Below, in pieces: positions 1 through 8,463 of a stretch of DNA of 64,000 nt. The stretch is from positions 70,930 to 134,929 of the forward strand of contig JAIXYN010000006.1 in NCBI GenBank assembly GCA_027490195.1, given 5' to 3'. Numbering within the stretch: the first letter of the stretch is position 1; each line of letters opens with the position of its first letter. Position numbers and translations under genes: made by a program. A model generated the notes under the pieces. The model was not told the origin of the DNA, made no database searches, and saw nothing but the letters and a program-made list of their open reading frames with translations. Source of the stretch: Verrucomicrobiaceae bacterium. Lineage in GTDB: Bacteria; Verrucomicrobiota; Verrucomicrobiia; Verrucomicrobiales; Verrucomicrobiaceae.

Positions 1-1
1 A

Positions 2-55
2 CGCAAAGTGGCGCGGGAGAATTTTGAGGCGAATGCAGCGAAGAATGCGGGGTGA
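2..55 (+). CDS. C-terminal end of an upstream gene (partial)
   Basis: The first 55 bases keep one frame open from the left edge to a TGA at 53-55. The last residues read RKVARENFEANAAKNAG, a charged alanine-rich helix-like tail typical of a cytoplasmic protein. The reading frame matches the GC-rich codon style of the neighbours, but only 17 residues are visible, so no family can be named. It could be chance. Confidence 0.3.
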   Translation, partial: RKVARENFEANAAKNAG

Positions 56-245
56 AAGTTGTCCAGTTGCGCCGCTCTACAGCTTACGCCTTCTTCCCGG
101 CCAGTTTACAATTCTCAGTTTTCAGTTCTCATTTTGCAATACCCTGCCGGTCTGCCCCTACACTGCTTTGCCGAACTTCCATTCAGGACCGACTCCACCC
201 CGCCTCCGGGATTGACAACCGCCCCCCCTCGCTCTATCCCGCCCC

Positions 246-1481
246 ATGCGCATCCGCTCATTCAAAGGTCTCGTCCCCACCCAGAAAAACGCCCCCGAAG
301 TCGCCGCCGTCCCATATGACGTGGTGAACCGTGAGGAAGCCGCCGCCCTGGCCAAGGGCAAGCCCTTCAGCCTGCTGCATGTGGACCGCGCCGAAATCGA
401 TCTCGATCCCGAAATCGACCCCTATTCCGCCCCCGTTTACGCCAAGGCCCGCGAGAACTTCGACCGCCTGCAAAAAGACGGCATCTTGGTGCGCGAAGGC
501 AAGCCCTGCATGTACCTCTACCGTCAGGTCATCGCCGGCCACAGCCAGACCGGCCTCGTCACCGTCTGCCACACCGAGGACTACGAGAAGGACATCATCA
601 AGAAGCACGAAAAGACCCGTCAGGACAAAGAGGACGACCGCACCAACCTCGTCGATGCGCTCAACGCCAACACCGGCCCCATCTTCCTCACCTACCGCCA
701 GCGTCCCGGCATCAGCGCCCTCATCGAGAGCTTCATGAAGGATGAGAAGCCCATCAACGACTTCACCGCCCCGGATGGCGTGCGTCATCAGCTCTGGCGC
801 CTCTCCCTGGGCCTTTGCGTGTCTCTGACCGGCCTCTTTGATAGCCAGGTCCCCTGCGCCTACGTCGCCGACGGTCACCACCGCGCCGCCAGCGCCTTCC
901 GCGTCAGCAAGCTCCGCCGCGAGGCCAACCCGAACCACACGGGCGAGGAAAACTACAACTGGTTCCTCAGCGTCCTATTCCCCGGCAACGAGCTCAAAAT
1001 CCTGCCCTACAACCGCGCCGTCAAAGACCTCAACTGCAACGACCGCGAAGAGTTCCTCAAGAAGGTCGGCGAAGTCTTCACCATCAAGCCCACCACGCTC
1101 AAGTCCCCTACCAAGGGCGGTCAATGCTGCATGTACCTCAAGGACCAGTGGTATGAGCTCACCTGGGAGGCCGCCAAAGACGCTAGCCCCATCGACCAGC
1201 TCGACGTCAGCATCCTGCAGGACCGCCTCCTCAAGCCGATCCTCGGCATCGACGATCCGCGCACCAGCAAGCGCATCGACTTCATCGGCGGCATCCGTGG
1301 CACCGCTGAACTGGAAAAACTGGTGAACGCCAAGGAGCACTCCGTCGCCTTCTCCATGTTCCCCACCACCGTCGATCAGCTCATGGCCATCTCCGACGTC
1401 GGCCAGATCATGCCCCCCAAGAGCACTTGGTTTGAGCCCAAGCTCCGGAGCGGTTTGTTTGTGCACACGCTGGAGGGCTGA
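246..1481 (+). CDS. DUF1015 family protein
   Basis: The protein has 411 residues and matches the DUF1015 family from end to end. The start reads MRIRSFKGLVPT, followed by an AAVPYDVVNREEA segment (the family's 'PPYDV' region). The conserved YVADGHHRAASA motif lies at about residues 206-217 and EENYNWFLSVLFP follows soon after. No signal peptide or membrane segment is visible, so it is probably cytoplasmic. The family's biochemical role is not established; members often lie near serine-biosynthesis genes, which cannot be checked here because the left neighbour is cut off. The ATG at 246 is the first in frame and has no clear Shine-Dalgarno. It converges on tilS. Confidence 0.93.
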   Translation: MRIRSFKGLVPTQKNAPEVAAVPYDVVNREEAAALAKGKPFSLLHVDRAEIDLDPEIDPYSAPVYAKARENFDRLQKDGILVREGKPCMYLYRQVIAGHSQTGLVTVCHTEDYEKDIIKKHEKTRQDKEDDRTNLVDALNANTGPIFLTYRQRPGISALIESFMKDEKPINDFTAPDGVRHQLWRLSLGLCVSLTGLFDSQVPCAYVADGHHRAASAFRVSKLRREANPNHTGEENYNWFLSVLFPGNELKILPYNRAVKDLNCNDREEFLKKVGEVFTIKPTTLKSPTKGGQCCMYLKDQWYELTWEAAKDASPIDQLDVSILQDRLLKPILGIDDPRTSKRIDFIGGIRGTAELEKLVNAKEHSVAFSMFPTTVDQLMAISDVGQIMPPKSTWFEPKLRSGLFVHTLEG

Positions 1482-1533
1482 GGGCCAAAGTAGTTAAGAA
1501 CTTTAGTTCGCTCTGGATGGCGCGCACGCCCCT

Positions 1534-1566
1534 CCCAAAACGAGCTAAAGCTCAGGACTACTTTTT
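1534..1566. repeat. Short hairpin with CTACTT tail between convergent genes
   Basis: Arms GAGCT and AGCTC (1542-1553) enclose AA and are followed by CAGGACTACTTTTTT. The same layout, a short stem, then GGACTAC or GGCTACTTT, recurs in other gaps (22.97, 39.35-39.66 and 45.11 kb). It sits between the stops of the DUF1015 gene and tilS and could end the plus-strand transcript, but the stem is weak. Confidence 0.5.
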
Positions 1567-2538
1567 TCACTCCACCCACATCCGCTTCGCCTTCCGCCGC
1601 AGATGCTTGTCCCCCGGCAGATTGATCTTAGCCCCTCCATCCGGCGCCAGCATGCCCAGGGCCGCTTCAATGACATCATGATCAATGCCCGGCAGCTCCC
1701 AGGCCTCGCGCAGCCAGAGCGCAAACACCCGTGACGACACCGCCGGATGCAGCGCCAGCAGCTCCGGCGTGATCACCAGCGAGCGATCCTCCTTCACCCG
1801 CCCTTCCGCCATCAGAAACGCCAGGGCCTGACGCTGCAGCGCGTCATCATCCTGCTCCGCCAGCGATCCCAGCCGCAGAACCTGCGGCACCACGTCGCGG
1901 TCAAAAATATCATTCAGCAGCGGCAGCGCCTCATGCCGCAGCCGGTTCCGTCGATGCTTCGGCGAAGTATTGCTGGAATCTTCCCTATACTTGAAGCGCT
2001 TGGATTTCAGATACGCATCGATCTCGCTGCGCCGCACCTGCAGCAGCGGGCGCACCAGATGCAAGCCCGTATCAAGTCGCTGCACCGCATGAATGCCCGC
2101 CAGCCCAGCCAGCCCCGTGCCACGGCACAGATTGGCAAAAATCGTCTCCGCCTGATCTTCCGCATGGTGCGCCAGCAGCACGACCCAGACGTCGTACTTT
2201 TCCGCCATGCGCAGCAGAAACGCATGCCGGGCCTCACGCGCCGCCGTCTCGGTCGATACACGGCTTTTCTCCGCCAGCGCCGCCACATCCTCGGTCTCGA
2301 TCTCGCATTTCACCCCCAGCTTCTTCGCCAGACGCCGCACAAAGGCCGCATCGTCGATCGACTCCTTGCCGCGCAGACCATGGTTCAAATGGCAGAGAAT
2401 GAGCTGGGTGAACCCCGCCTCCAGCAGCAGATGCAGCAGTGCCACGGAGTCCCGCCCGCCCGAAATAGCCAGCATCACCGGTTCGGCAGGATCACAGGCA
2501 GCAGGCAGGTTAAGGAGGATGGCAGGCGCGGTTGGCAT
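1567..2538 (-). CDS. tilS: tRNA(Ile)-lysidine synthase TilS
   Basis: TilS attaches lysine to C34 of the AUA-reading tRNA-Ile, using ATP. The PP-loop SGGRDS lies about 30 residues from the start, followed by CHLNHGLRG and then AHHAEDQAETIFANLCRG, which are the core motifs of the N-type ATP pyrophosphatase domain. A shorter C-terminal region follows, ending in a basic tail. The protein is about 323 residues, shorter than the roughly 430-residue E. coli enzyme because the C-terminal domain is reduced. I chose the ATG at 2538 (MPTAPAILLNL); a GTG at 2562 in the same frame would add eight residues. It is divergent from cobA-hemD. Confidence 0.93.
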   Translation of the reverse strand: MPTAPAILLNLPAACDPAEPVMLAISGGRDSVALLHLLLEAGFTQLILCHLNHGLRGKESIDDAAFVRRLAKKLGVKCEIETEDVAALAEKSRVSTETAAREARHAFLLRMAEKYDVWVVLLAHHAEDQAETIFANLCRGTGLAGLAGIHAVQRLDTGLHLVRPLLQVRRSEIDAYLKSKRFKYREDSSNTSPKHRRNRLRHEALPLLNDIFDRDVVPQVLRLGSLAEQDDDALQRQALAFLMAEGRVKEDRSLVITPELLALHPAVSSRVFALWLREAWELPGIDHDVIEAALGMLAPDGGAKINLPGDKHLRRKAKRMWVE

Positions 2539-2638
2539 CCGAAACGATTTAGCCTCGCCCACCTCTCAGTAAAAGTGAAACGTCATCCATCCTTGCAGTA
2601 AGCCACGGTTTCGACACCTTGAGCGCCCCTTTCCCACC

Positions 2639-4165
2639 ATGGCCACCAAGAAAACCACCCCTGGCATTTGTTACCTCGTCGGCGCCGGTCCCGGCGACCC
2701 CGGACTCCTCACGCTCAAGGGCAAGGAATGCATCGAGGCCGCTGACGTGCTGGTTTACGACTACCTCTGCAACCCCGAGCACCTCCGCTACGCCAAGGAA
2801 GGCGCGGCCAGCATCTACGTCGGCAAGAAGGCGGGCAACCACACGCTCTCGCAGGATGAAATCAACAAGCTCATCGTCAAGCTCACCACCGAAGGCAAGA
2901 TCGTCACACGCCTGAAGGGCGGAGATCCCGTGCTCTTTGGCCGTGGGGCCGAAGAAGCCGCCGAACTCTACGAAGCCGGCGTGAAGTTTGAGATCGTCCC
3001 CGGCATCACCTCTGCCATCGCCGGCCCTGCCTACGCCGGCATTCCGGTCACGCATCGCTCCCACGCCTCCCAGCTCACCATCTTCACCGGCCACGAAGAC
3101 CCGACGAAGTCCGACACCTCGCTCAACTACGCCAAGCTCGCGCAGGCAGACGGCACCAAAGTCTTCCTCATGGGCGTGGAGCGCATTGATGAAATCACCC
3201 GCGAATTCCTCAAGCACGGTGCCAAACCCGAAACACCCGTCGCCCTCGTGCGCTGGGCTACTCACAGCCACCAGCAGACACTCGTCGGCACCCTCAGCGA
3301 CATCGCCGCCAAGGTGAAGGCCGCTGGTTTCAAAGCTCCCGCTGTCGCCATCGTGGGAGATGTCGTCACCGAGCGCCCGCAGTTGAACTGGTTTGAAGAC
3401 CGCCCGCTCTTTGGCAAAAGGATCGTCGTCACCCGCACTCGCGCGCAGGCCAGCGTGCTGAGCAAGCAGCTCTCCGTGCTCGGTGCCAATGTCATCGAAA
3501 TGCCCACCATCCGCATCGCCCCCGTGGAAGATCAGCTTTCTTTCGGCGAGCTCGTGCAGGACTGCCACACCTACGACTGGATCATCTTCACCAGCCCGAA
3601 CGGCGTGGATGCGTTCTTCACCATGTTCGACAAGCTCTACAACGACGCCCGCAGCATCGGTGGCGTGCGCATCGCCTGCATCGGACCCGGCACCGCTGAA
3701 AAGGTCAAGGCCCGCCACCTCGCCGTGGACCTCATGCCCGACAAAAAGAACTACGTCGCGGAAGGCCTCGTTAAAGCCTTCAAAGACCATCAGGACATGG
3801 AGAACGTGAAGGTCCTCTGGGTCCGCGCCCAGGAAGCGCGCGAAGTCATCGCCAACGAACTCAGCGGCATGGGTGCCATCGTCGATGAATGCGAAGCTTA
3901 CCGCACCATCGCAGAGACCGAGGACAACCTCGAAGCCCTCGCCCGCCTCAAAGAAGAAGGTGCCGACATGATCACCTTCACCAGCGCCTCCACCGTCGAG
4001 CATTTCCTCAATCTCAAAGTCGCACTCCCCGAAGGCATCAAAATCGCCAGCATCGGCCCCGTCACCAGCGCCGCAATCAAAGCCCGCGGCCTCAAGGTCG
4101 ATGTCGAAGCCAAAGAAAACACCATCCCCGGCCTCGTCGCAGCCGTGGAGAAGTTTTGGAAGTAA
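2639..4165 (+). CDS. cobA-hemD: Fused uroporphyrinogen-III C-methyltransferase / uroporphyrinogen-III synthase
   Basis: This 508-residue protein joins two tetrapyrrole enzymes. Residues about 8-250 are SUMT (CobA): VGAGPGDPGLLT near the start, then RLKGGDPVLFGRG and VPGITSAIAGPAYAGIP. It transfers two methyl groups from SAM to uroporphyrinogen III, giving precorrin-2. Residues about 258-505 are HemD, starting FGKRIVVTRTRAQAS, which closes hydroxymethylbilane to uroporphyrinogen III. There is no CysG-type dehydrogenase/ferrochelatase domain. The fusion is known in several phyla and supplies the haem, sirohaem and cobalamin routes. No other tetrapyrrole gene is adjacent. The repeat field at 4191 starts just downstream. 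Confidence 0.95.
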   Translation: MATKKTTPGICYLVGAGPGDPGLLTLKGKECIEAADVLVYDYLCNPEHLRYAKEGAASIYVGKKAGNHTLSQDEINKLIVKLTTEGKIVTRLKGGDPVLFGRGAEEAAELYEAGVKFEIVPGITSAIAGPAYAGIPVTHRSHASQLTIFTGHEDPTKSDTSLNYAKLAQADGTKVFLMGVERIDEITREFLKHGAKPETPVALVRWATHSHQQTLVGTLSDIAAKVKAAGFKAPAVAIVGDVVTERPQLNWFEDRPLFGKRIVVTRTRAQASVLSKQLSVLGANVIEMPTIRIAPVEDQLSFGELVQDCHTYDWIIFTSPNGVDAFFTMFDKLYNDARSIGGVRIACIGPGTAEKVKARHLAVDLMPDKKNYVAEGLVKAFKDHQDMENVKVLWVRAQEAREVIANELSGMGAIVDECEAYRTIAETEDNLEALARLKEEGADMITFTSASTVEHFLNLKVALPEGIKIASIGPVTSAAIKARGLKVDVEAKENTIPGLVAAVEKFWK

Positions 4166-4190
4166 GATCACAGTCATACCAAAGGCTGTG

Positions 4191-4365
4191 CCATGGGGTT
4201 TAGGTTCACTGGGTTCAGCATGGGTTCAAAATCCATTTTGAACCCATTGGGTTCAGGGTTCACGGGTTCATACCCTATATATAGGGTATGAACCCGTGAA
4301 CCCAAAACCCACCCTCCAACGGGTGAACCTGAACCCAACGGTGAACCTGAACCCAGAACCCGCCG
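4191..4365. repeat. GGTTCA/TGAACC repeat field with a perfect 48-bp palindrome
   Basis: The words GGGTTCA and TGAACCC recur about fifteen times in 170 bp. Bases 4256-4303 form a perfect palindrome with no spacer, 24-base arms centred on CCCTATATATAGGG (4273-4286). Bases 4221-4246 form a second hairpin with 12-base arms (TGGGTTCAAAAT and complement) and a 2-base loop. Further right, a unit with core GGTGAACCTGAACCCA occurs twice in direct order. No open frame fits the tract. It may be a cruciform-forming repeat, a protein-binding array, or replication-slippage debris. Confidence 0.9.
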
Positions 4366-4446
4366 CAGCCACCGCATACAAACCCATGGATCAAAATGCC
4401 AACATCCTGCCAGTTTATGGTATGATAGAATGATACCACGATTCGT

Positions 4447-4620
4447 AGAAAACAGTTCTGTTCTCCACTGGCAGCAGATTTCTTCTGGAACAGGCGGGCA
4501 GCGAGCTGCTCCGGTCGTAGGTTGGTCGTGTTTGGCGTCGAAAGAGTGCTTCGCTCCATCACTTCCTCCGCCAAACCGCCCGACCACCAGCGCGTTCGCA
4601 TGCCAAAGTGCGTTGCATGA
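4447..4620 (+). repeat. Dispersed repeat family E, copy 1
   Basis: The segment shares TAGGTTGGTCGTGTTT, then CTCCGCCAAACCGCCCGAC, with 8635-8800, with weaker similarity on both sides (AACAG.TCTGT... near the left end). A shorter inverted copy lies at 5838-5915. No protein is apparent in any frame. It occupies the middle of an 860-bp gap without a gene (4166-5029). Confidence 0.75.
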
Positions 4621-4869
4621 CCTTCACATACGGGCGGGCTTTCGCCACCCCCACCCAACGACGCCCAGACAAATGAACTTCATTGCACACAAGCCATCAT
4701 GCTTTTTCAGCGCAAAGCTCTCTCTGCAGGTGGTCCTTTCCAGACTCGTTTGCAACTACCTATGATATGATGCCGGAGAAGGATGCTCGTAGGTGGCGGG
4801 GACAGAGTTGAGTTTTGGGCATGCATGGAATGCAAGCTGTAGAGCGCAGACCTTCGAGTCATTCCGCTC

Positions 4870-4972
4870 TTGAAGGCCAACGGCCTTCCGTCTTTCCGCC
4901 CAGGGGTGCCGTGCTCCCCTGGGTAAAGCCATTCAGATGGGGAAGCAAACCCAACACTCCGCCACACACCAA
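4870..4972 (-). repeat. Two-hairpin repeat family D, copy 1 (inverted)
   Basis: Read on the minus strand, this segment has GTTGGGTTTGCTTCCCC, then a stem CCCAGGGG/CCCCTGGG (4899-4906 with 4916-4923), then a second hairpin GAAGGCC-AAC-GGCCTTC (4872-4888 as plus-strand coordinates). The same order is seen at about 16.8, 18.8 and 20.0 kb. It lies downstream of the membrane protein gene at 5030. Confidence 0.8.
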
Positions 4973-5029
4973 GGAATCCAGCAGCGTCCGCATTGAGCCA
5001 CCTCAACTCAAACGCGCAGAGCCGCAGGT

Positions 5030-5716
5030 TCATTCCTTCCTCTGCGTCATCACCGTCACCACCAAAATGAAGAAGCACATGACCACGGAAAAAAGCGGGA
5101 ACTGCAGCGCAGCGGGAAGACTGTAAACCAGCGCCAGCGCAGGGATCCACACCAGCCAGTTCGTGATGAGCACCGTCGGGCAGGTGCGCGTCCAAAATTC
5201 ACGGTTCAAGGTTGGCCGCGTGCGTGCCCAGGAGCCGCCCATATCCACCCAGCGCAGGGCGATGACGTAGGTCGGCACAAACCACACCGGGCTCATGATG
5301 AACTGATCCACCAGCACCTTCTTCACCAGCGTGGCGGCATCATGCGCATCCCCAAACATCCAGGTCTGGAAGTGATAAAACAGATCAATCTCCATGCCGC
5401 GATAGCCCCAGAAGAGTATCAGCAGCGCGAGACGCCTTCCGCCCCCCTCCTTCGGCAGAGTGCCCATGATCCGCTGAATACCCATGGGCATAACCGCTGC
5501 AGCAAACATGGTGGAGACACAGGAAAAAGCGAAGGACCAGTGCGTCTTGAACGCGCCCAGCGACTCCCAAAAGCCCGCCAGCGCCGGCACCTGATAGTAG
5601 CTGACCACCAACGCCACGGCGAACGCATTCAGCACCAGGCATGGCACGCGGTTCTGCCGAAACACCGCCACGATGGTGGCAAAGATGCCGGGAGAGGATG
5701 TGAGAGAAGCAGACAT
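5030..5716 (-). CDS. Integral membrane protein, possibly Mpv17/PMP22-like
   Basis: The 228-residue protein is very hydrophobic, with four to six likely membrane segments (near residues 25-50, 62-82, 95-118, 138-158 and 185-225). The second half, KKVLVDQFIMSP, then W, then LITNWLVWIPALALVYSLP, resembles the VDQ...P / L-x-x-N-x-x-x-W-x-x-x-P arrangement of the Mpv17/PMP22 family, mainly known from eukaryotic organelles. That link is my inference and is uncertain; the charged WXXP signature is only partly present. The ATG at 5716 has no clear ribosome-binding site. It appears to be a single-gene unit with long repeat-filled gaps on both sides. Confidence 0.85.
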   Translation of the reverse strand: MSASLTSSPGIFATIVAVFRQNRVPCLVLNAFAVALVVSYYQVPALAGFWESLGAFKTHWSFAFSCVSTMFAAAVMPMGIQRIMGTLPKEGGGRRLALLILFWGYRGMEIDLFYHFQTWMFGDAHDAATLVKKVLVDQFIMSPVWFVPTYVIALRWVDMGGSWARTRPTLNREFWTRTCPTVLITNWLVWIPALALVYSLPAALQFPLFSVVMCFFILVVTVMTQRKE

Positions 5717-5837
5717 ACGAAGCTGAATCCTTCATGTCTGCGGAAGTCCCTCATGGCAAGCGACTATGGCGGATGCCCAAATGCCCGGCTTTAGGATGAG
5801 TGTGGCGTTAGCCCACCCCTCCATGAGTGTACCGCAA

Positions 5838-5915
5838 ACACATGTGCCAGCGAACGCCCTCGCAGTCGGGCGGTTTGGCGAAGAATTCGGCAGGTGTTGA
5901 CGCGAAAAGCAGCCC
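5838..5915 (-). repeat. Dispersed repeat family E, copy 3 (inverted, short)
   Basis: On the minus strand it reads TTTTCGCGTCAACA, then CGCCAAACCGCCCGACTGCG, then GGGCGTTCGC, matching the right half of family E at 8720-8790. It lies in the 635-bp gene-free gap 5717-6351. Confidence 0.7.
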
Positions 5916-5931
5916 TCCAAAAACATGGCAG

Positions 5932-6283
5932 ACTGCCACGCATCACCAACTTTCATTTGGCAAGGGACTGCTCTGCAGATGGGGGCTGCACAGAAGTTCC
6001 GCACGACTGCTGATGCGGAGCCGCTGGAAAGATGCGGAATATCTAAGTCCGCAGCCCGCGCCGGGACGAAGGATCCAGGGACACGCACAGCGCATCCCTA
6101 CCATCCAGAGCACCGCGTGCCGCAGCGCTGGTAGGGAACCGCTGTGCGGGTCCGAAGTTTCGGGTCTGCGACGACGCAGGCGCTGAAAAAGGTCCGCCGT
6201 CCTTGTCGCAGCCGATAGACGGGCTCAGAGCACCCAAAAAGTTAGAGACGGGCTTCTTTTGAAAGTTGGTGATGCGCGGCAGT
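5932..6283. repeat. 24-bp inverted repeat bounding a 350-bp gene-free segment
   Basis: Bases 5932-5955 and 6260-6283 are inverted copies with one mismatch in 24 (core GCATCACCAACTTTC). The interval between them has no convincing coding frame. This could be the remnant of a mobile element or of an inversion. Confidence 0.7.
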
Positions 6284-6292
6284 ATCAGCCGC

Positions 6293-6327
6293 AAACAAAA
6301 GAGCGACAGCAGCACGCCGTCGCTCTT
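6293..6327 (-). terminator. Rho-independent terminator of the glutamate-receptor-like gene
   Basis: On the minus strand, GAGCGAC and GTCGCTC (6319-6325 with 6301-6307) form a stem, followed by TTTTGTTTGC. It lies 25 bases past the stop at 6352. Confidence 0.75.
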
Positions 6328-6351
6328 CGCAATTTCAAATGGAGACAGACC

Positions 6352-7464
6352 TTAGTTGTCCTCGCCGAAGTACTTCTTCCGCAGTTCCTTGCCGACGCCT
6401 TGTTCGGTGAGTTTCAAGAGGCCTAGGTTCAGGCTCTCACTCAGTATGCTGCCCTGCTGCAGGGCGAAGGAGTAGCTCTGGGGCTCAAACACGGGGCCGA
6501 CCATCTGCAGTTTTGCGTCATTCAGTTTGCCTGCTTCGTATTGCAGCACGGGCGCATCGTAAACGACGGCATCCACATCTTGCCCCTTCAAGGCGGCCAC
6601 GCATTCGGTGACGGTGGCATAGGGCACCACCTTGGCCCCCTTGGTGGTGAGCCAAGTTTCGGTGGTGCTGCCCTTGACGGTGGCCACTTTGCGGCCGGGC
6701 AAATCGTCAGGGCCATTGAGGTCGCCCTTGAGGGTGTTGACGGTCAGAGTGGTGGTGAAAGAAGCGGTGAGCAAGGACACCAGCACGATGCTCAGCAGCA
6801 TCCAAACGATAGCCACAATGCGACCACCGAGGCCAACGGGGCCTTTGTTGTCAGCGCCACCGACGAGCAGCGTGCTGATCGTCCACCAAAAGGACTCCAA
6901 CATGCCCTTCTTGTAATCTTCCGGCCATTGGTCGCCGTTCAATGGATGTTCAAAGCGCCAGACAAGGTGAGAAATGATGAGCATCGTCACCATCAGCAGG
7001 GCGAAAGCACCGACGAGCTCGACGTTAAAGAGATTGCCGATGAGTGAGAAGATGCTGTCAGCAAAGCTGCCGCTGCCGCCATTCACCAGCACCTGCAGGC
7101 CAGACTCATAGAAGGGCTGGGTGAAGTCGATGACCTCTTCGCGCTTGGCTGTGACGCTGATCGCACCCACGCCCACATCCGCCGTTTTGTTCTTCAGCGC
7201 ATCAATGATTTCCTGCGCGCTATTGACCACCTGAACCTCGTAATCCAGCTTCGTCTCACGTGCCAGTTGGTCCCACAACTCCGCCGCATAACCCACACGA
7301 CGGCCATCTTTTTCGAACGAGAAAGGTTCAAGATTGCGGGTGACGACGCGAATTTTAGCCCCTGCGCTGGTGGCCGCAGGCGCGGCAGCCGGAGCCTGTG
7401 CTGCGACCTCCGTGACAAAACTTAAAATGGAAACAGCAGACAGGAGCAGTAAGAGAGGACGCAT
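6352..7464 (-). CDS. Ionotropic glutamate receptor-like channel / periplasmic ligand-binding fusion
   Basis: The 370-residue protein has a signal peptide (about 1-23), then a type-3 solute-binding lobe split by a channel insert, as in bacterial GluR0. The first lobe carries SVTAKREEVIDFTQPF; Arg108 is at the place of the iGluR alpha-carboxylate-binding Arg. M1 lies about 149-168, a pore loop at SFWWTISTLLVGGADNKGP (191-209), and a third helix 213-242 ending in LLTASFTTTLTV, similar in layout to the eukaryotic SYTANLAAF gate. The second lobe has DAVVYDAPVL; Asp303 sits where the ligand amino group is held. The K-channel TVGYG filter of GluR0 is absent. The ATG at 7464 opens a clean signal peptide; a start at 7557 would leave only 5 bases to the divergent ygfZ. 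Confidence 0.9.
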   Translation of the reverse strand: MRPLLLLLSAVSILSFVTEVAAQAPAAAPAATSAGAKIRVVTRNLEPFSFEKDGRRVGYAAELWDQLARETKLDYEVQVVNSAQEIIDALKNKTADVGVGAISVTAKREEVIDFTQPFYESGLQVLVNGGSGSFADSIFSLIGNLFNVELVGAFALLMVTMLIISHLVWRFEHPLNGDQWPEDYKKGMLESFWWTISTLLVGGADNKGPVGLGGRIVAIVWMLLSIVLVSLLTASFTTTLTVNTLKGDLNGPDDLPGRKVATVKGSTTETWLTTKGAKVVPYATVTECVAALKGQDVDAVVYDAPVLQYEAGKLNDAKLQMVGPVFEPQSYSFALQQGSILSESLNLGLLKLTEQGVGKELRKKYFGEDN

Positions 7465-7562
7465 GTGAGGAACTTCGACACTGCCTCGACACCAGGATGA
7501 GTCAATACAATCCCTCGACTTTGCCAGCTTGCGACGCCGCACAGTCTGCTCATTCATAAGAC

Positions 7563-8450
7563 ATGACCGCCGAATTCTTCCAGCAGATCACCACCCACGG
7601 AGCCGCCGTGAATCTTTCCTCACGCGCCAAGCTCCGCCTCACCGGCGCTGACCGCATTCGCTATCTCAACGGCCAGGTCACCAACGATATGCGTCAGGCC
7701 CAAACAGATGAATCAATCTATGCCTGCGTGACCGATGTGAAGGGCCGCATCGCAGCAGATGTGTTTGTGCATACCGAGGGCGATTCACTGCTGCTGGACG
7801 CCGAACCCGATCTTCGCGAGACACTGGGCATGCGACTGGAGCGCTACATCGTGGCCGATGACGTGGAACTGACTGATGTCACCGAAGATTGGCAGTTCTG
7901 GCATGTCTGGGGCGGCACGGACACTCTTGCCAGCACGGAGAGCATTCATTGCTCAAATGAATTCCCTCATCACTTCCTGCGTTCATCACGTTTCGCCCCC
8001 CTAGGCATCGATCTTTGGCTGCCAGCCTCCGTCCCCCCTCCCACATTCGACGCGCACCCCATTTTGAGCGACGCCGACCTCGAAACCTGGCGCATCCTGC
8101 AAAAAATCCCCCGCTGGCCACAGGAACTGAACGCCGAAACATTCCCGCCGGAAGCGGGACTCGAAGGCAAGGCCATGAACTTCACCAAAGGCTGCTACAT
8201 CGGCCAAGAGGTGCTCTCACGCATCAAGACCACCGGCAAAATGCCGCGCGAAATGATCGCGTTCGAATCCAACTCACCCGTGAATTCAGGCGATGAACTC
8301 TGGATTGAAAAGAACGTCGGCAAAGTCACCAGCGTGACAAAGCATCCCGCCACCGGCCAGACCATCGGCCTCGCCATGATACGGCAGGGATCATCCCCTG
8401 ATGCTCTGCATATCGGCAGCAGCACAGGGCCTTTGCTCAGAAGCCGCTGA
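7563..8450 (+). CDS. ygfZ: Folate-binding protein YgfZ (GcvT-like)
   Basis: The 295-residue protein belongs to the YgfZ/GcvT folate-binding family, which supports maintenance of iron-sulfur enzymes and uses tetrahydrofolate. The diagnostic KGCYIGQEVLSR (about residues 209-220) contains the family K-G-C-Y-x-G-Q-E motif with its key Cys. The N-terminus has the expected LTGADRIRYLNGQVTNDM block. It is divergent from the receptor-like gene; about 98 bases separate the two chosen starts. The C-terminal beta-barrel is present but short. No glycine-cleavage genes are adjacent. Confidence 0.93.
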   Translation: MTAEFFQQITTHGAAVNLSSRAKLRLTGADRIRYLNGQVTNDMRQAQTDESIYACVTDVKGRIAADVFVHTEGDSLLLDAEPDLRETLGMRLERYIVADDVELTDVTEDWQFWHVWGGTDTLASTESIHCSNEFPHHFLRSSRFAPLGIDLWLPASVPPPTFDAHPILSDADLETWRILQKIPRWPQELNAETFPPEAGLEGKAMNFTKGCYIGQEVLSRIKTTGKMPREMIAFESNSPVNSGDELWIEKNVGKVTSVTKHPATGQTIGLAMIRQGSSPDALHIGSSTGPLLRSR

Positions 8451-8463
8451 TACCACGCACAAC

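Noticed and set aside
2549-4177. A 542-residue minus-strand frame opposite cobA-hemD
   Set aside because: It is the mirror of a real GC-rich gene, full of Asp/Glu/Gly/His runs without any family motif.
7465-7557. Upstream in-frame start for the glutamate-receptor-like gene
   Set aside because: It would add 31 residues before a perfect signal peptide and leave only 5 bases to the divergent ygfZ.
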